Source: Lachnospiraceae bacterium UBA7729 (GTDB lineage: Bacteria; Bacillota; Clostridia; Lachnospirales; Lachnospiraceae). From it: a stretch of 40,853 nucleotides of DNA. Location: NCBI GenBank assembly GCA_002482005.1, contig DLFD01000054.1:28499-69351 (forward strand), in the 5' to 3' direction. Of this stretch, positions 15,396 to 22,416 are shown in pieces. Numbering within the stretch: the first letter of the stretch is position 1; each line of letters begins with the position of its first letter. Position numbers and translations under genes: made by a program. Below the pieces are notes generated by a model. That model worked only from the letters and a program-made list of their open reading frames with translations. It was not told the DNA's origin and did no database searches.

Positions 15396-15450
15396 CTCCA
15401 TCCTGCCCCGGGACTGCTCCGCCTCCATCCTGCCCGGAAACTGCTTCTGC
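15396..15450. repeat. 27-28-nt tandem repeat before ygiQ
   Basis: Units at 15396-15422 and 15423-15450 share CTCCATCCTGCCC and a following GGRACTGCT. It lies between the HAD gene stop and the ygiQ start. Confidence 0.6.
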
Positions 15451-15475
15451 TATCTCCGCTGCTTCACTCTCTTCC

Positions 15476-16162
15476 TCATCTCAGCAGCTGCCTGAAGTCT
15501 TCGACAAAGTAATCCGCATGATCGATGATCAGCTGCCGCTTGTCGGCGTAATCCGCATCGGCAACGCCGCATACTTTCATGCCTGCTCTCTTGCCTGCCA
15601 GGACGCCGTTCAGCACATCCTCAAACACGATGACATCTTCCGGTCTGGCTCCGACCCTTCTGGCGCCTTCGAGGTAGATGTCCGGATTCGGCTTTCCCCT
15701 TCCGACATCGCCTGACGAAAGGACGACATCGAACATTCCTTCCACCTTGTTTGCCTTCATCGCGGCTTCCGCCAGTTCCATGGAATTGCTTGTGCAGATC
15801 CCGAGCTTTTTGCCCTGCTTTTTCATCTGCTGCAGCATCTCTCGGGCTCCTGGTTTCAGCGGCACCCTTGTCTGGTACCGCAGAAGGGCCATCTCATTCC
15901 AGTCCGCCTGCATCTTCTCAATGGAGTCCGTCATGTGGAATGTGCTTCGGAACCATACTGCGATCTCACGCATAGCCATACCTTCGATCGCCTGCTGGAG
16001 CTTTTTCACATCGGTCCCCTCAGCCTGAGGGATCCTCTTCAGATATTCGATATCGATATCCGTCCACATCCACATGGAGTCCATCAGCGTTCCGTCCATG
16101 TCGAACAGGGCTGCCTTCCTGCTCTCCCAGATACTGCTGTCTGCATTCAGTGATGCTGCCAC
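15476..16162 (-). CDS. HAD superfamily phosphatase (beta-phosphoglucomutase-like)
   Basis: A 228-residue HAD hydrolase. Motif I is LFDMDGTLMDS (about 19-29, nucleophile and acid/base Asp), motif II is GICTSNS near 120, and motif III with the acidic end is GKPNPDIYLEGARR followed by VIVFEDVLNGVLAGKRAGM. An alpha-helical cap follows motif I, as in the phosphoglucomutase/phosphatase subgroup. Substrate cannot be read from the sequence; sugar phosphates are usual. The start is GTG with GGAGGAG 6-7 nt upstream. It lies between the rsuA-type gene and ygiQ. Confidence 0.88.
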   Translation of the reverse strand: MAASLNADSSIWESRKAALFDMDGTLMDSMWMWTDIDIEYLKRIPQAEGTDVKKLQQAIEGMAMREIAVWFRSTFHMTDSIEKMQADWNEMALLRYQTRVPLKPGAREMLQQMKKQGKKLGICTSNSMELAEAAMKANKVEGMFDVVLSSGDVGRGKPNPDIYLEGARRVGARPEDVIVFEDVLNGVLAGKRAGMKVCGVADADYADKRQLIIDHADYFVEDFRQLLR

Positions 16163-16222
16163 CGTAAGCTCCTCCGAATAAGCGAAATTGTACTGCTATC
16201 TTCCGTAACGGCCTGAGCATCC

Positions 16223-17098
16223 TTATCCACGGATCACAGCGATCTCTTCCTCTGTCAGATTGCGGAAATCGCCTGTCCTAAGCTCCCGGCCAAGCGCCAG
16301 AGGCCCCATGGCGATCCTTTTCAGATAGGTTACCCGCTTTCCTCTTGCTTCAAACATCCTCTTGATCTGATGAAATTTTCCTTCCCTCAGGGCAACCGCG
16401 GTTAGACTCTGACCTTCCCCTGCCCTCGAATAGTCTCCCAGGGTAAGACATCCCATGCAGAATCCACGGACTTTCTCCGGCAGGTCTTCCGGGACCGGGC
16501 GTCTGTCCATTCCGCCCTCACCGTCATCTGCCTGCTGTTCCGTCTTCTCTGTCCCGATCCCGCTCAGGAAGTCTCCGTCCACGGACAGCCTTCTCATGAC
16601 CGCCGGCATAGTCCGTTTCTTCTCTCCGATATCGATTCCATCCCGGAAGGCGTCCTCATCCTCTTTCGTGACCTCGCCTTCCACTACCGCAAAGTATACT
16701 TTATATACATGCTTTCCGGGAGAGAGAAGCTTGTGTGCCAGCATACCATCGTTGGTAAGGAGCAGAAGTCCTTCCGTATCTTTATCCAGCCTTCCCACCG
16801 GAAACAGCTTTCCTGCATAGGGCCGGTCGATCAGGTCCAGCACGGTCCTTGCCCTTCTGTCCTCCGTCGCAGAAAGAACTCCGGCAGGCTTGTTCAGCAG
16901 AAGGTAGACCATGCCCGTCGGCTTCACATTACTTCCCGAAAGGCTGATCTCATCCATATCCGGGTCGATCTTCTGTTCCGGCTTCACGCCGCCGAAACCA
17001 TTCACCTTCACCTGGCCGCTCTTTATCATCTTTTTGATCTCACTTCTTGTGAATTCCGATTCCTCTGAGAGAAACCGGTCAAGCCTCATCTTCCCCAC
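16223..17098 (-). CDS. RsuA-family pseudouridine synthase
   Basis: A 291-residue 16S rRNA-type pseudouridine synthase. An S4 domain is at 4-60 (MRLDRFLSEESEFTRSEI). The catalytic part has LLLNKPAGVLSAT, LFPVGRLDKDTEGLLLLTND with the catalytic Asp, and LREGKFHQIKRMFEARGKRV. An insertion of roughly 40 residues, acidic and Gly-rich (GIGTEKTEQQADDGEGG), separates the catalytic core from the last third, making it longer than the usual 230-240 residues. The likely start is GTG at 17098 with GGAGG 10 nt upstream; ATG at 17089 is the alternative. It heads the gene cluster that ends with recU. Confidence 0.92.
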   Translation of the reverse strand: MGKMRLDRFLSEESEFTRSEIKKMIKSGQVKVNGFGGVKPEQKIDPDMDEISLSGSNVKPTGMVYLLLNKPAGVLSATEDRRARTVLDLIDRPYAGKLFPVGRLDKDTEGLLLLTNDGMLAHKLLSPGKHVYKVYFAVVEGEVTKEDEDAFRDGIDIGEKKRTMPAVMRRLSVDGDFLSGIGTEKTEQQADDGEGGMDRRPVPEDLPEKVRGFCMGCLTLGDYSRAGEGQSLTAVALREGKFHQIKRMFEARGKRVTYLKRIAMGPLALGRELRTGDFRNLTEEEIAVIRG

Positions 17099-17139
17099 CG
17101 CTCAGAAACCTCCGCCTTTCCGGCTACGCCGCTTCCATC

Positions 17140-17184
17140 ATCTCGTGCGCGGTGCGCGAGGCACCTGTGCCCGCGGTGCGCGCG
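17140..17184. repeat. GC-rich hairpin element, copy C
   Basis: Shares the outer sequence TCTCGTGCGCGGTGCGCGA and the right flank CGCGGTGCGCGCG with copies A and B near hisZ. The stem differs: CGCG, bulged A, GGCAC, CT loop, GTGCC, CGCG (17155-17175). Both arms changed together relative to GCCGC/GCGGC, so pairing is preserved. Confidence 0.8.
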
Positions 17185-17192
17185 CGACCCAT

Positions 17193-17218
17193 CTCACATG
17201 CTCCGCATGTCGGGTGAG
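17193..17218. repeat. Small nested hairpin
   Basis: CTCAC and GTGAG enclose CATGC-TCC-GCATG. It lies between hairpin element C and the composite element, forming part of one block of back-to-back hairpins that fills the 284-bp gap at 17099-17382. Confidence 0.55.
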
Positions 17219-17233
17219 CTGTCGCCGCATTGG

Positions 17234-17327
17234 GGCTTTCCCTCTGCGGCATGGTCGCCCCATGCGGCCCGTAGCCTTCACATGCAAAAAGCTCGCCACC
17301 GGCTGCCTTTTTGCATCCCATAGGATG
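17234..17327. repeat. Composite dispersed element, copy 1
   Basis: Outer modules shared with 27133-27249 are GGCTTTCCC, then a 21-nt palindromic module at 17248-17268 (CATGGTCGCCCCATG core), then GTAGCCTTCACAT (17271-17283), and at the far end ATCCCATAGGATG (17315-17327). Between the last two is a private hairpin (17284-17314, arms GCAAAAAG and CTTTTTGC) unlike the one in copy 2. Confidence 0.8.
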
Positions 17328-17331
17328 ACAA

Positions 17332-17359
17332 GAGGCATCTGTCTTCCGACAGATGCCTC
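17332..17359 (-). terminator. Probable terminator after the coaD cluster
   Basis: Perfect 12-bp stem GAGGCATCTGTC / GACAGATGCCTC with a 4-nt loop. On the minus strand it follows the stop of the coiled-coil gene by 23 bp and is followed by TTGTCATCC, a weak T-run. The strength of the stem suggests termination or a 3' stabiliser. Confidence 0.5.
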
Positions 17360-17382
17360 GCATCTACCCGCTTATGAACGGA

Positions 17383-18048
17383 TCACTCCTCATCCTCGCC
17401 TTCGTCTTCTTTCTGGTCCCCGGAAGTCTCCTCCGGCTCTTCCATCTTCACGTCGTCGGAAGAAGTCTGAGCCTGCGGCTGGCTCTGATATGCTGCAGCG
17501 GACGGCGCCAGCTGCGGAGAGAGCTCTCTGCGGTTCTTGACCACGATATCATAGCAGGACTGGATCGAATTGATGAAGTTCGTATATCTGGTCCCTGCGG
17601 AATCCAGCGTATGTCCCATGATCTTCTCAAGATTGTCAAGCATCTCATCGGTGTAGGCGATCGCACTGACACGGATGTTGTTGGCATCGGTGGTCGCGTT
17701 GTCGACGATCTCCTGAGCCTGCTGGTTGGTCTGCTCGATCAGCCGGTTTGACTGCTCGAGAGCCTTCTGCATGACTTCGCTCTCGCTGACGATCTTGTCT
17801 GCCTTCGCCTGGGCGTCCGCGATGATCTGGTCAGCCTTTGCCTGTGCGTCTGCAAGGATAGCATCCTTGTTGCTGATGATCTTCTGATAACGCTTGATCT
17901 CATCAGGAGTCTTCATGCGGAGCTCACGGAGCATCTCCTCCAGCTCCTCCTTGTTCACGACGATCTTAGTGGAAGACAGTGCCTGAAACTTGCATCCGTC
18001 GATGTACTCTTCGATCTCTTCGATGATCTGTTCAATTCTGCTTGCCAT
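17383..18048 (-). CDS. Coiled-coil protein, DivIVA/SepF-like architecture
   Basis: A 221-residue soluble protein with no enzymatic motif. Residues 1-50 are acidic helix (IEQIIEEIEEYIDG). Residues 60-140 are a long coiled coil with repeats DAQAKADQIIADAQAKAD, then QSNRLIEQTNQQAQEIVDNA. The C-terminal 45 residues are disordered: Pro/Ala/Gln-rich, then very acidic (EEPEETSGDQKEDEGEDEE). Alanine-Gln-Ala-Lys helices of this type occur in DivIVA-like and V-type ATPase E-like proteins; I infer a scaffold or cell-division-associated role only loosely. The start at 18048 has AAGGAGAG 7-8 nt upstream. It is 69 bp downstream of coaD and probably last in the mgsA-like/rsmD/coaD operon. Confidence 0.82.
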   Translation of the reverse strand: MASRIEQIIEEIEEYIDGCKFQALSSTKIVVNKEELEEMLRELRMKTPDEIKRYQKIISNKDAILADAQAKADQIIADAQAKADKIVSESEVMQKALEQSNRLIEQTNQQAQEIVDNATTDANNIRVSAIAYTDEMLDNLEKIMGHTLDSAGTRYTNFINSIQSCYDIVVKNRRELSPQLAPSAAAYQSQPQAQTSSDDVKMEEPEETSGDQKEDEGEDEE

Positions 18049-18117
18049 CTCTGTACTCTCCTTAACGATTCTGAACCCCCCGGCCGCTTCCTCCCCCGAA
18101 GACACGGCCTTTATCCA

Positions 18118-18627
18118 TTACTCCTGCTTCTGCCTCGACTGTTGCTGTCTGTACTTCTCTTCCACGGCCTTCGCGATCTCAGGAGGCACAAACCTCGAGA
18201 TATCTCCGCCGTAGGAGGCAACTTCCCTTACCGTTGTCGAACTCAGATAGGCAAACTTCAGATTCGTCGTCAGAAAGATGGTGTCCACATCGGGAGCCAT
18301 GATCCGGTTCGTCTGTGCCATCTGCAGCTCGTACTCGAAATCGGTGATAGCGCGCAGCCCTCTTACGAGGAACTCCGCCCCTTCTTTTCTTGCAAAATCA
18401 ACAGAAAGTCCGGAGAAGGATTCTACCCGGACGTTTCCGATATCTTTTGTTACAGTCCTTAACATCTTAACACGTTCATCTGCAGAAAACAATGGCGTTT
18501 TCGCCTTGTTCACGAGGACGGCGACGATCAGCTCGTCTACCATCTCGGATGCACGCTTTATTATATCCAGATGCCCGAAAGTAACGGGATCGAAACTTCC
18601 AGGATACACTGCTATCCTCTTTGTCAT
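18118..18627 (-). CDS. coaD: Phosphopantetheine adenylyltransferase
   Basis: A 169-residue CoaD, which makes dephospho-CoA from 4'-phosphopantetheine and ATP. Visible are AVYPGSFDPVTFGHLDII with the T/HxGH nucleotide-binding motif, VRGLRAITDFEYELQMAQTN in the substrate site, and YLSSTTVREVASYGGDI near the C-terminus. Length is typical. It follows rsmD by 57 bp; rsmD-coaD is a very common pair in Firmicutes. Confidence 0.97.
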   Translation of the reverse strand: MTKRIAVYPGSFDPVTFGHLDIIKRASEMVDELIVAVLVNKAKTPLFSADERVKMLRTVTKDIGNVRVESFSGLSVDFARKEGAEFLVRGLRAITDFEYELQMAQTNRIMAPDVDTIFLTTNLKFAYLSSTTVREVASYGGDISRFVPPEIAKAVEEKYRQQQSRQKQE

Positions 18628-18684
18628 ATGTCCTGCCTGGTACCGTACTTATGTTCTTTCTGTCCCTTCGGATATGGGGTCCTC

Positions 18685-19239
18685 TCATGCCTTCTTCAGG
18701 AAGACATGCTTGTTCTTCTTTCCGTATTCCTTGACTCTCTCTACCTTGTATCCAAGCTCCTCTGCCTTCGCAAAATCCGTCTCCTGACTGGCTTCCACGA
18801 TGATCAGGGTATCCTTGCCGCAGATGGTATTGTCCTTCAAAGCTTCCAGGACCTGAAACTCAAGTCCCTTGTCGTACGGTGGGTCCATGAAGATGATCCC
18901 ATAGGGGCGCTCGCCATCCATACCTGTTACATTTCTTACCACATCCCCTGCTATCACACGGCTGTTCTCCGTGAGGTGGGTGAAGTTCAGATTCTGCCGG
19001 ATGATATTGACAGCCTGTCTGCTGCTGTCGATAAATGCGGCATGCGCTGCGCCTCTGCTCAGCGCTTCGATCCCAATGGCGCCCGACCCTGCAAAAAGAT
19101 CCAGGAATCTGCATCCCGGGATCTTTGGCGTAAGAATATTAAAGAGCGTTTCCTTGATCCGGTCGGTGGTCGGCCGCGTGTCCATCCCCTGGACGGTCCT
19201 CAGCGGCAGGCTTCTGGCACTCCCGGCAATAACTCTCAT
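18685..19239 (-). CDS. rsmD: 16S rRNA (guanine-N2) methyltransferase RsmD
   Basis: A 184-residue class I methyltransferase that modifies G966 (E. coli numbering) of 16S rRNA. Seen are MRVIAGSARSLPL, RPTTDRIKETLFNIL, the SAM loop FLDLFAGSGAIGIEALSRG and the catalytic FMDPPY. The ATG at 19239 has GGAG 6 nt upstream; a TTG at 19251 is in frame but overlaps that site. It lies 40 bp after the methylglyoxal-synthase-like gene. Confidence 0.95.
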   Translation of the reverse strand: MRVIAGSARSLPLRTVQGMDTRPTTDRIKETLFNILTPKIPGCRFLDLFAGSGAIGIEALSRGAAHAAFIDSSRQAVNIIRQNLNFTHLTENSRVIAGDVVRNVTGMDGERPYGIIFMDPPYDKGLEFQVLEALKDNTICGKDTLIIVEASQETDFAKAEELGYKVERVKEYGKKNKHVFLKKA

Positions 19240-19279
19240 AGATATCTCCAATCTGTTCAGCTGTTATGAAACGATACGC

Positions 19280-19684
19280 TTACTCTTCCGGCCTGACACT
19301 GTTTCTCCAGTCCAGGTCCCCATGATCCATGCCGAGCACCATCGCCTCCGCGGTAGCGATATTGGTCGCCAGCGGGATATTGTAGCGGTCGCACTCCTGC
19401 GTGACCTGAAGGATGGAGGGCTCATTCGGGCTCGTCTGCATCGGATTGTAGAAGTCGATGACAAGGTCCATGTAGTTTCTCTGGATCATGTCGATGAACT
19501 GCTTCTCTCCCCCGACAGCCCCTGAAAGGAACTTATGCACCTTCAGGTTCGTCGCCTGCTCGATCCTTCTTCCGGTCATCTCGGTTGCGTAAAGAGTATG
19601 CTTCGCAAGTATGTACTTGTATGCAACACAGAAATTTTCGATTAGATCTTTTCTGCTGTTGTCGGCTATAAAACCGATATTCAT
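19280..19684 (-). CDS. Methylglyoxal-synthase-like protein with changed active site
   Basis: A 134-residue protein with the MGS fold. The overall pattern matches: IGFIAD, LYATEMTGRRIEQATNL, SGAVGGEKQF, DLVIDFYNP and IPLATNIATAEAMVLG. The catalytic positions known from E. coli MgsA are altered. H19-D20 becomes D8-N9, D71 becomes E60, D91 becomes N80, H98 becomes N87 and D101 becomes S90; in the phosphate loop TGTTG is TEMTG. I therefore doubt that it converts dihydroxyacetone phosphate to methylglyoxal. It may bind another ligand, as MGS domains do in carbamoyl phosphate synthase. AGGAGG lies 7 nt before the ATG. It is first in a probable operon with rsmD and coaD. Confidence 0.85.
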   Translation of the reverse strand: MNIGFIADNSRKDLIENFCVAYKYILAKHTLYATEMTGRRIEQATNLKVHKFLSGAVGGEKQFIDMIQRNYMDLVIDFYNPMQTSPNEPSILQVTQECDRYNIPLATNIATAEAMVLGMDHGDLDWRNSVRPEE

Positions 19685-19768
19685 GGTGCCGCCTCCTGTG
19701 CTATGCATGCTAGTCAATGTGCTGAAAAGATTACACTTCGTTCGGCAAATTTTCTGTATTCTTCAACA

Positions 19769-19774
19769 AGTATA
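19769..19774 (-). promoter_or_regulatory. Possible extended -10 promoter of the MGS-like operon
   Basis: On the minus strand TGCTATACT gives TATACT with the extended TG. No convincing -35 is present at 16-18 bases. Leader length to the start at 19684 would be about 78 nt. Confidence 0.35.
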
Positions 19775-19850
19775 GCACAGTTTTACCCTTCACGCCTATA
19801 AATATAGCCCAGGGTTTCAATTTCGGCGTTTTTCAGCAGAACTGCGGCTC

Positions 19851-20783
19851 TTATCTGTGGATTTTTTCTATATGGAACTCGGTCGTCCTCATCAGGAAGT
19901 TGATCTCTTTTTTCGTCGTCATGGAAAGGTTGAATGCCTTTGCCGCTCCGGCGCAGAGTCCCTTCTTGAATGCCTCTTCATAGTCGCCGCCTGAATCCAG
20001 GAATCCGGCAAGAAAGCCCGCGATCATGGAGTCTCCTGCTCCTACGGTGTTCACGACCTTCCCTTTCAGGGCATCGGAGCTGTAGATCGTTCCGTCCTCG
20101 GCAAGCAGGACCGCGCCTTCGCCTCCGAGGGACACCAGAACATTCTTCGCTCCCATATCCTGCAGCTTCTCCGCATAAGGGATCACTTCTTCTCTGCTCT
20201 GGACCTCCACGCCGAAGATCCCGCCGAGCTCCTCAGCATTCGGCTTGATCAGCCACGGATGATAGCGGAGCGTTCCCGTGAGAAGTTTTCCTTCCGCATC
20301 TACGATGACGCGCAGGTTCCTCCCCTTCAGAAACTCCAGGACCTGCTCATACATATCGGAAGGCAGGGACTGCGGGATATATCCGGCCAGAACGATCGTA
20401 TCGCCGTCGATCAGGAAGCGGAGCCTTGAGAAAAGAGTTCCGAGATCCTGTTTTGTGATCTCCGGCCCCTGTCCGTTGATCGCCGTCTCCACATCCGAGC
20501 GGATCTTCATATTGATCCGGGACATCCCTCTCGGGACCTCGATGAAATTGCTCTCAATCCCGTTCATCCGAAGCAGACGCTTGATCTCGATCCCGGTGAA
20601 TCCGGCGATAAATCCCAGAGTTGTCGTAATATAGCCCAGGTTGTGCAGAACAAGGGAAACATTGACACCCTTGCCGCCCGGGAAAACGACCTCGGAAGCA
20701 GTGCGGTTGATCGCTCCTGTCCGGAAGTGGTCAACCGAGACTACATAGTCGAGGGTCGGACTGAATGTCACTGTGTAGATCAT
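19851..20783 (-). CDS. fruK: 1-phosphofructokinase (PfkB family)
   Basis: A 310-residue sugar kinase of the PfkB family, 1-phosphofructokinase/tagatose-6-phosphate kinase branch. It begins MIYTVTFSPTLDYVV, then has VVFPGGKGVNVSLVLHNLG (substrate Gly-Gly motif), WLIKPNAEELGGIFG, and the C-terminal VNTVGAGDSMIAGFLAG with the catalytic Asp and anion hole. GGAGG lies 7 nt before the ATG. No fructose PTS transporter or FruR regulator is next to it, so assignment of the substrate rests on family resemblance; tagatose-6-phosphate is the alternative. It appears to be transcribed alone. Confidence 0.88.
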   Translation of the reverse strand: MIYTVTFSPTLDYVVSVDHFRTGAINRTASEVVFPGGKGVNVSLVLHNLGYITTTLGFIAGFTGIEIKRLLRMNGIESNFIEVPRGMSRINMKIRSDVETAINGQGPEITKQDLGTLFSRLRFLIDGDTIVLAGYIPQSLPSDMYEQVLEFLKGRNLRVIVDAEGKLLTGTLRYHPWLIKPNAEELGGIFGVEVQSREEVIPYAEKLQDMGAKNVLVSLGGEGAVLLAEDGTIYSSDALKGKVVNTVGAGDSMIAGFLAGFLDSGGDYEEAFKKGLCAGAAKAFNLSMTTKKEINFLMRTTEFHIEKIHR

Positions 20784-20863
20784 TACGTTCCTCCATGAAT
20801 GTCTTTTTCTTCACTGCCAGAAAGTCACCGGGAGCGGGATGCTCCACATAACTGCATTAATAG

Positions 20864-20891
20864 AATATACACAGATTTTAAAAAAAGGCAA
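20864..20891 (-). promoter_or_regulatory. Possible fruK promoter
   Basis: On the minus strand TTGCCT (20886-20891) and TATATT (20864-20869) are 16 bases apart. The leader of about 75 nt contains GGAGC-ATCCC-GCTCC, a small hairpin. Confidence 0.4.
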
Positions 20892-20982
20892 ACATCTTCG
20901 TGAATTTTCACAAACATCTTTGTAGAAAATGTTACTTTCAAACCTTCCCTGTTGTCCAAACGGCCATATTTTCCATACAGAA

Positions 20983-21483
20983 TTAACAATTCTTTCGCAC
21001 GTATGTGAGAAAATGGTAAGTCATATCGAAGTATGTCATCTCCTCGCTTGTCTGTGCCAGCTCGAAGTGCGGGTCCTTATCGAGGTCCGGGAAATAGGCA
21101 TCCGCGTCATATGCACGGTCGATCTTCGTAACATAGACCAGGTCCGTATAAGGAAGCATCTGGCGATACACACTCTCGCCGCCGATGCAGTAGGCCTCTT
21201 CGTCCGCGCAGTTCTCTTTCAGATACTTCATCAGCTCATCCATGCTCCTGACGATGACAGTGCCTTCCGCATGGAACGTTTCACTTCTGGTAAGAACGAT
21301 ATTCTTCCGGTTCTTCAGGGGACGTCCGCCCGGAAAGCTCTCCAGGGTACGCCGGCCCATGACGACCACATTGCCCATCGTCTTCCTGCGGAAGAACTGC
21401 ATATCGTTCGGGATCGATACCAGAAGCTCATTGCTGCGGCCGATTCCCCAGTTCCGGTCGGCTGCGACGATCATCTTCATCAT
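20983..21483 (-). CDS. folA: Dihydrofolate reductase
   Basis: A 166-residue DHFR that regenerates tetrahydrofolate with NADPH. Motifs are MIVAADRNWGIGRSNELLVSIPNDMQFF (in two parts; Asp as the acid residue), VVVMGRRTLESFPGGRPLKNR and YCIGGESVYRQMLPYTD, and YVTKIDRAYDADAYFPD. AGGAG lies 9 nt before the first ATG. It is 43 bp after thyA, and the pair is functionally linked because thymidylate synthase produces dihydrofolate. It is the last gene of the four-gene unit that starts with the MBOAT gene. Confidence 0.96.
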   Translation of the reverse strand: MMKMIVAADRNWGIGRSNELLVSIPNDMQFFRRKTMGNVVVMGRRTLESFPGGRPLKNRKNIVLTRSETFHAEGTVIVRSMDELMKYLKENCADEEAYCIGGESVYRQMLPYTDLVYVTKIDRAYDADAYFPDLDKDPHFELAQTSEEMTYFDMTYHFLTYVRKNC

Positions 21484-21526
21484 AGTCTCTGCTCCTTTCT
21501 GCCAGCAGAATGCCTTCAGGCAGACC

Positions 21527-22375
21527 TCAGATCGCGACAGGTATATTCTTTATCTGCTCGTGATACTGATAGTTCTCCACGTGCAGGTCGTCAGTCGTGA
21601 ATGCATAGAAGTCCTTCACATCCGGATTCAGCCAGACCTTTGGCGCCGGATATGGCTCGCGCGAGATCAGTTCTCTGATCATCGGCACATGCCGGTCATA
21701 GATGTGTGCATCCGCGATCATGTGGACCAGGACTCCCGGAGTCATGCCGCAGACCTGGGCGATCATCATAAGCAGGAGCGCGTACTGGGCAACATTCCAG
21801 TTATTTGCCGTCAGGACGTCGTTCGATCGCTGGTTCAGGACTGCGTTCAGGACCAGGCGGTCGCTGCCCTTTTCTTCTGTCACATTGAATGTCATGCTGT
21901 AGGCGCAGGGATACAGGTTCATCTCGTGAAGGTCCTGGAATACATACATATTCGTCATGATCCTGCGGCTGAACGGATTATTCTTCAGGTCATAGAGGAC
22001 ACGGTCGACCTGATCGAAATCCCCTTCCTTATAATGGTGCTTCACACCCATCTGATAACCGTAGGCTTTGCCGATGCTGCCGTCTTCATCCGCCCATTCA
22101 TCCCAGATATGGCTGTGAAGATCATGGACATTGTTGGACTTTCTCTGCCAGATCCAAAGGATCTCGTCCATGGCGCTCTTCAGGGCAGTCCGTCTCAGGG
22201 TAAGCGCAGGAAACTCCTCCCGGAGATCATAGCGATTGCAGATCCCAAACTGCTTGATCGTATAGGCAGGTGTTCCGTCCGGCCAGTGGGGACGGACCTT
22301 CTGTCCCCGGGTATCGGTCCCGTTCTCCAGGATATCCCTGCACATATTGATGAAGATATTGTCACATTTGCTCAT
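21527..22375 (-). CDS. thyA: Thymidylate synthase
   Basis: A 282-residue ThyA, making dTMP from dUMP and methylene-tetrahydrofolate. Seen are PALTLRRTALKSAMDEILWIW, the active-site segment NLYPCAYSMTFNV with the nucleophilic Cys, NQRSNDVLTANNWNVAQYALL in two parts, and HMIADAHIYDRHVPMIRELI. The usual PCH is PCA here, as in some Clostridia. The start at 22375 has GAGGAGG upstream; the in-frame 22402 lacks one. It follows the DHHW gene by 41 bp, so nucleotide and surface-polysaccharide genes probably share one transcript. Confidence 0.94.
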   Translation of the reverse strand: MSKCDNIFINMCRDILENGTDTRGQKVRPHWPDGTPAYTIKQFGICNRYDLREEFPALTLRRTALKSAMDEILWIWQRKSNNVHDLHSHIWDEWADEDGSIGKAYGYQMGVKHHYKEGDFDQVDRVLYDLKNNPFSRRIMTNMYVFQDLHEMNLYPCAYSMTFNVTEEKGSDRLVLNAVLNQRSNDVLTANNWNVAQYALLLMMIAQVCGMTPGVLVHMIADAHIYDRHVPMIRELISREPYPAPKVWLNPDVKDFYAFTTDDLHVENYQYHEQIKNIPVAI

Positions 22376-22416
22376 ATCCCGTCTCCTCCTCTGCGTAAGC
22401 AAAGTTCCATGATTCC

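Noticed and set aside
17124..17363. Small minus-strand frames reading RTAHE- and GRARTAG-type sequence
   Set aside because: They are translations of the dispersed hairpin elements. The reading arises from repeat structure, and stem covariation, not codon conservation, is what the copies share.
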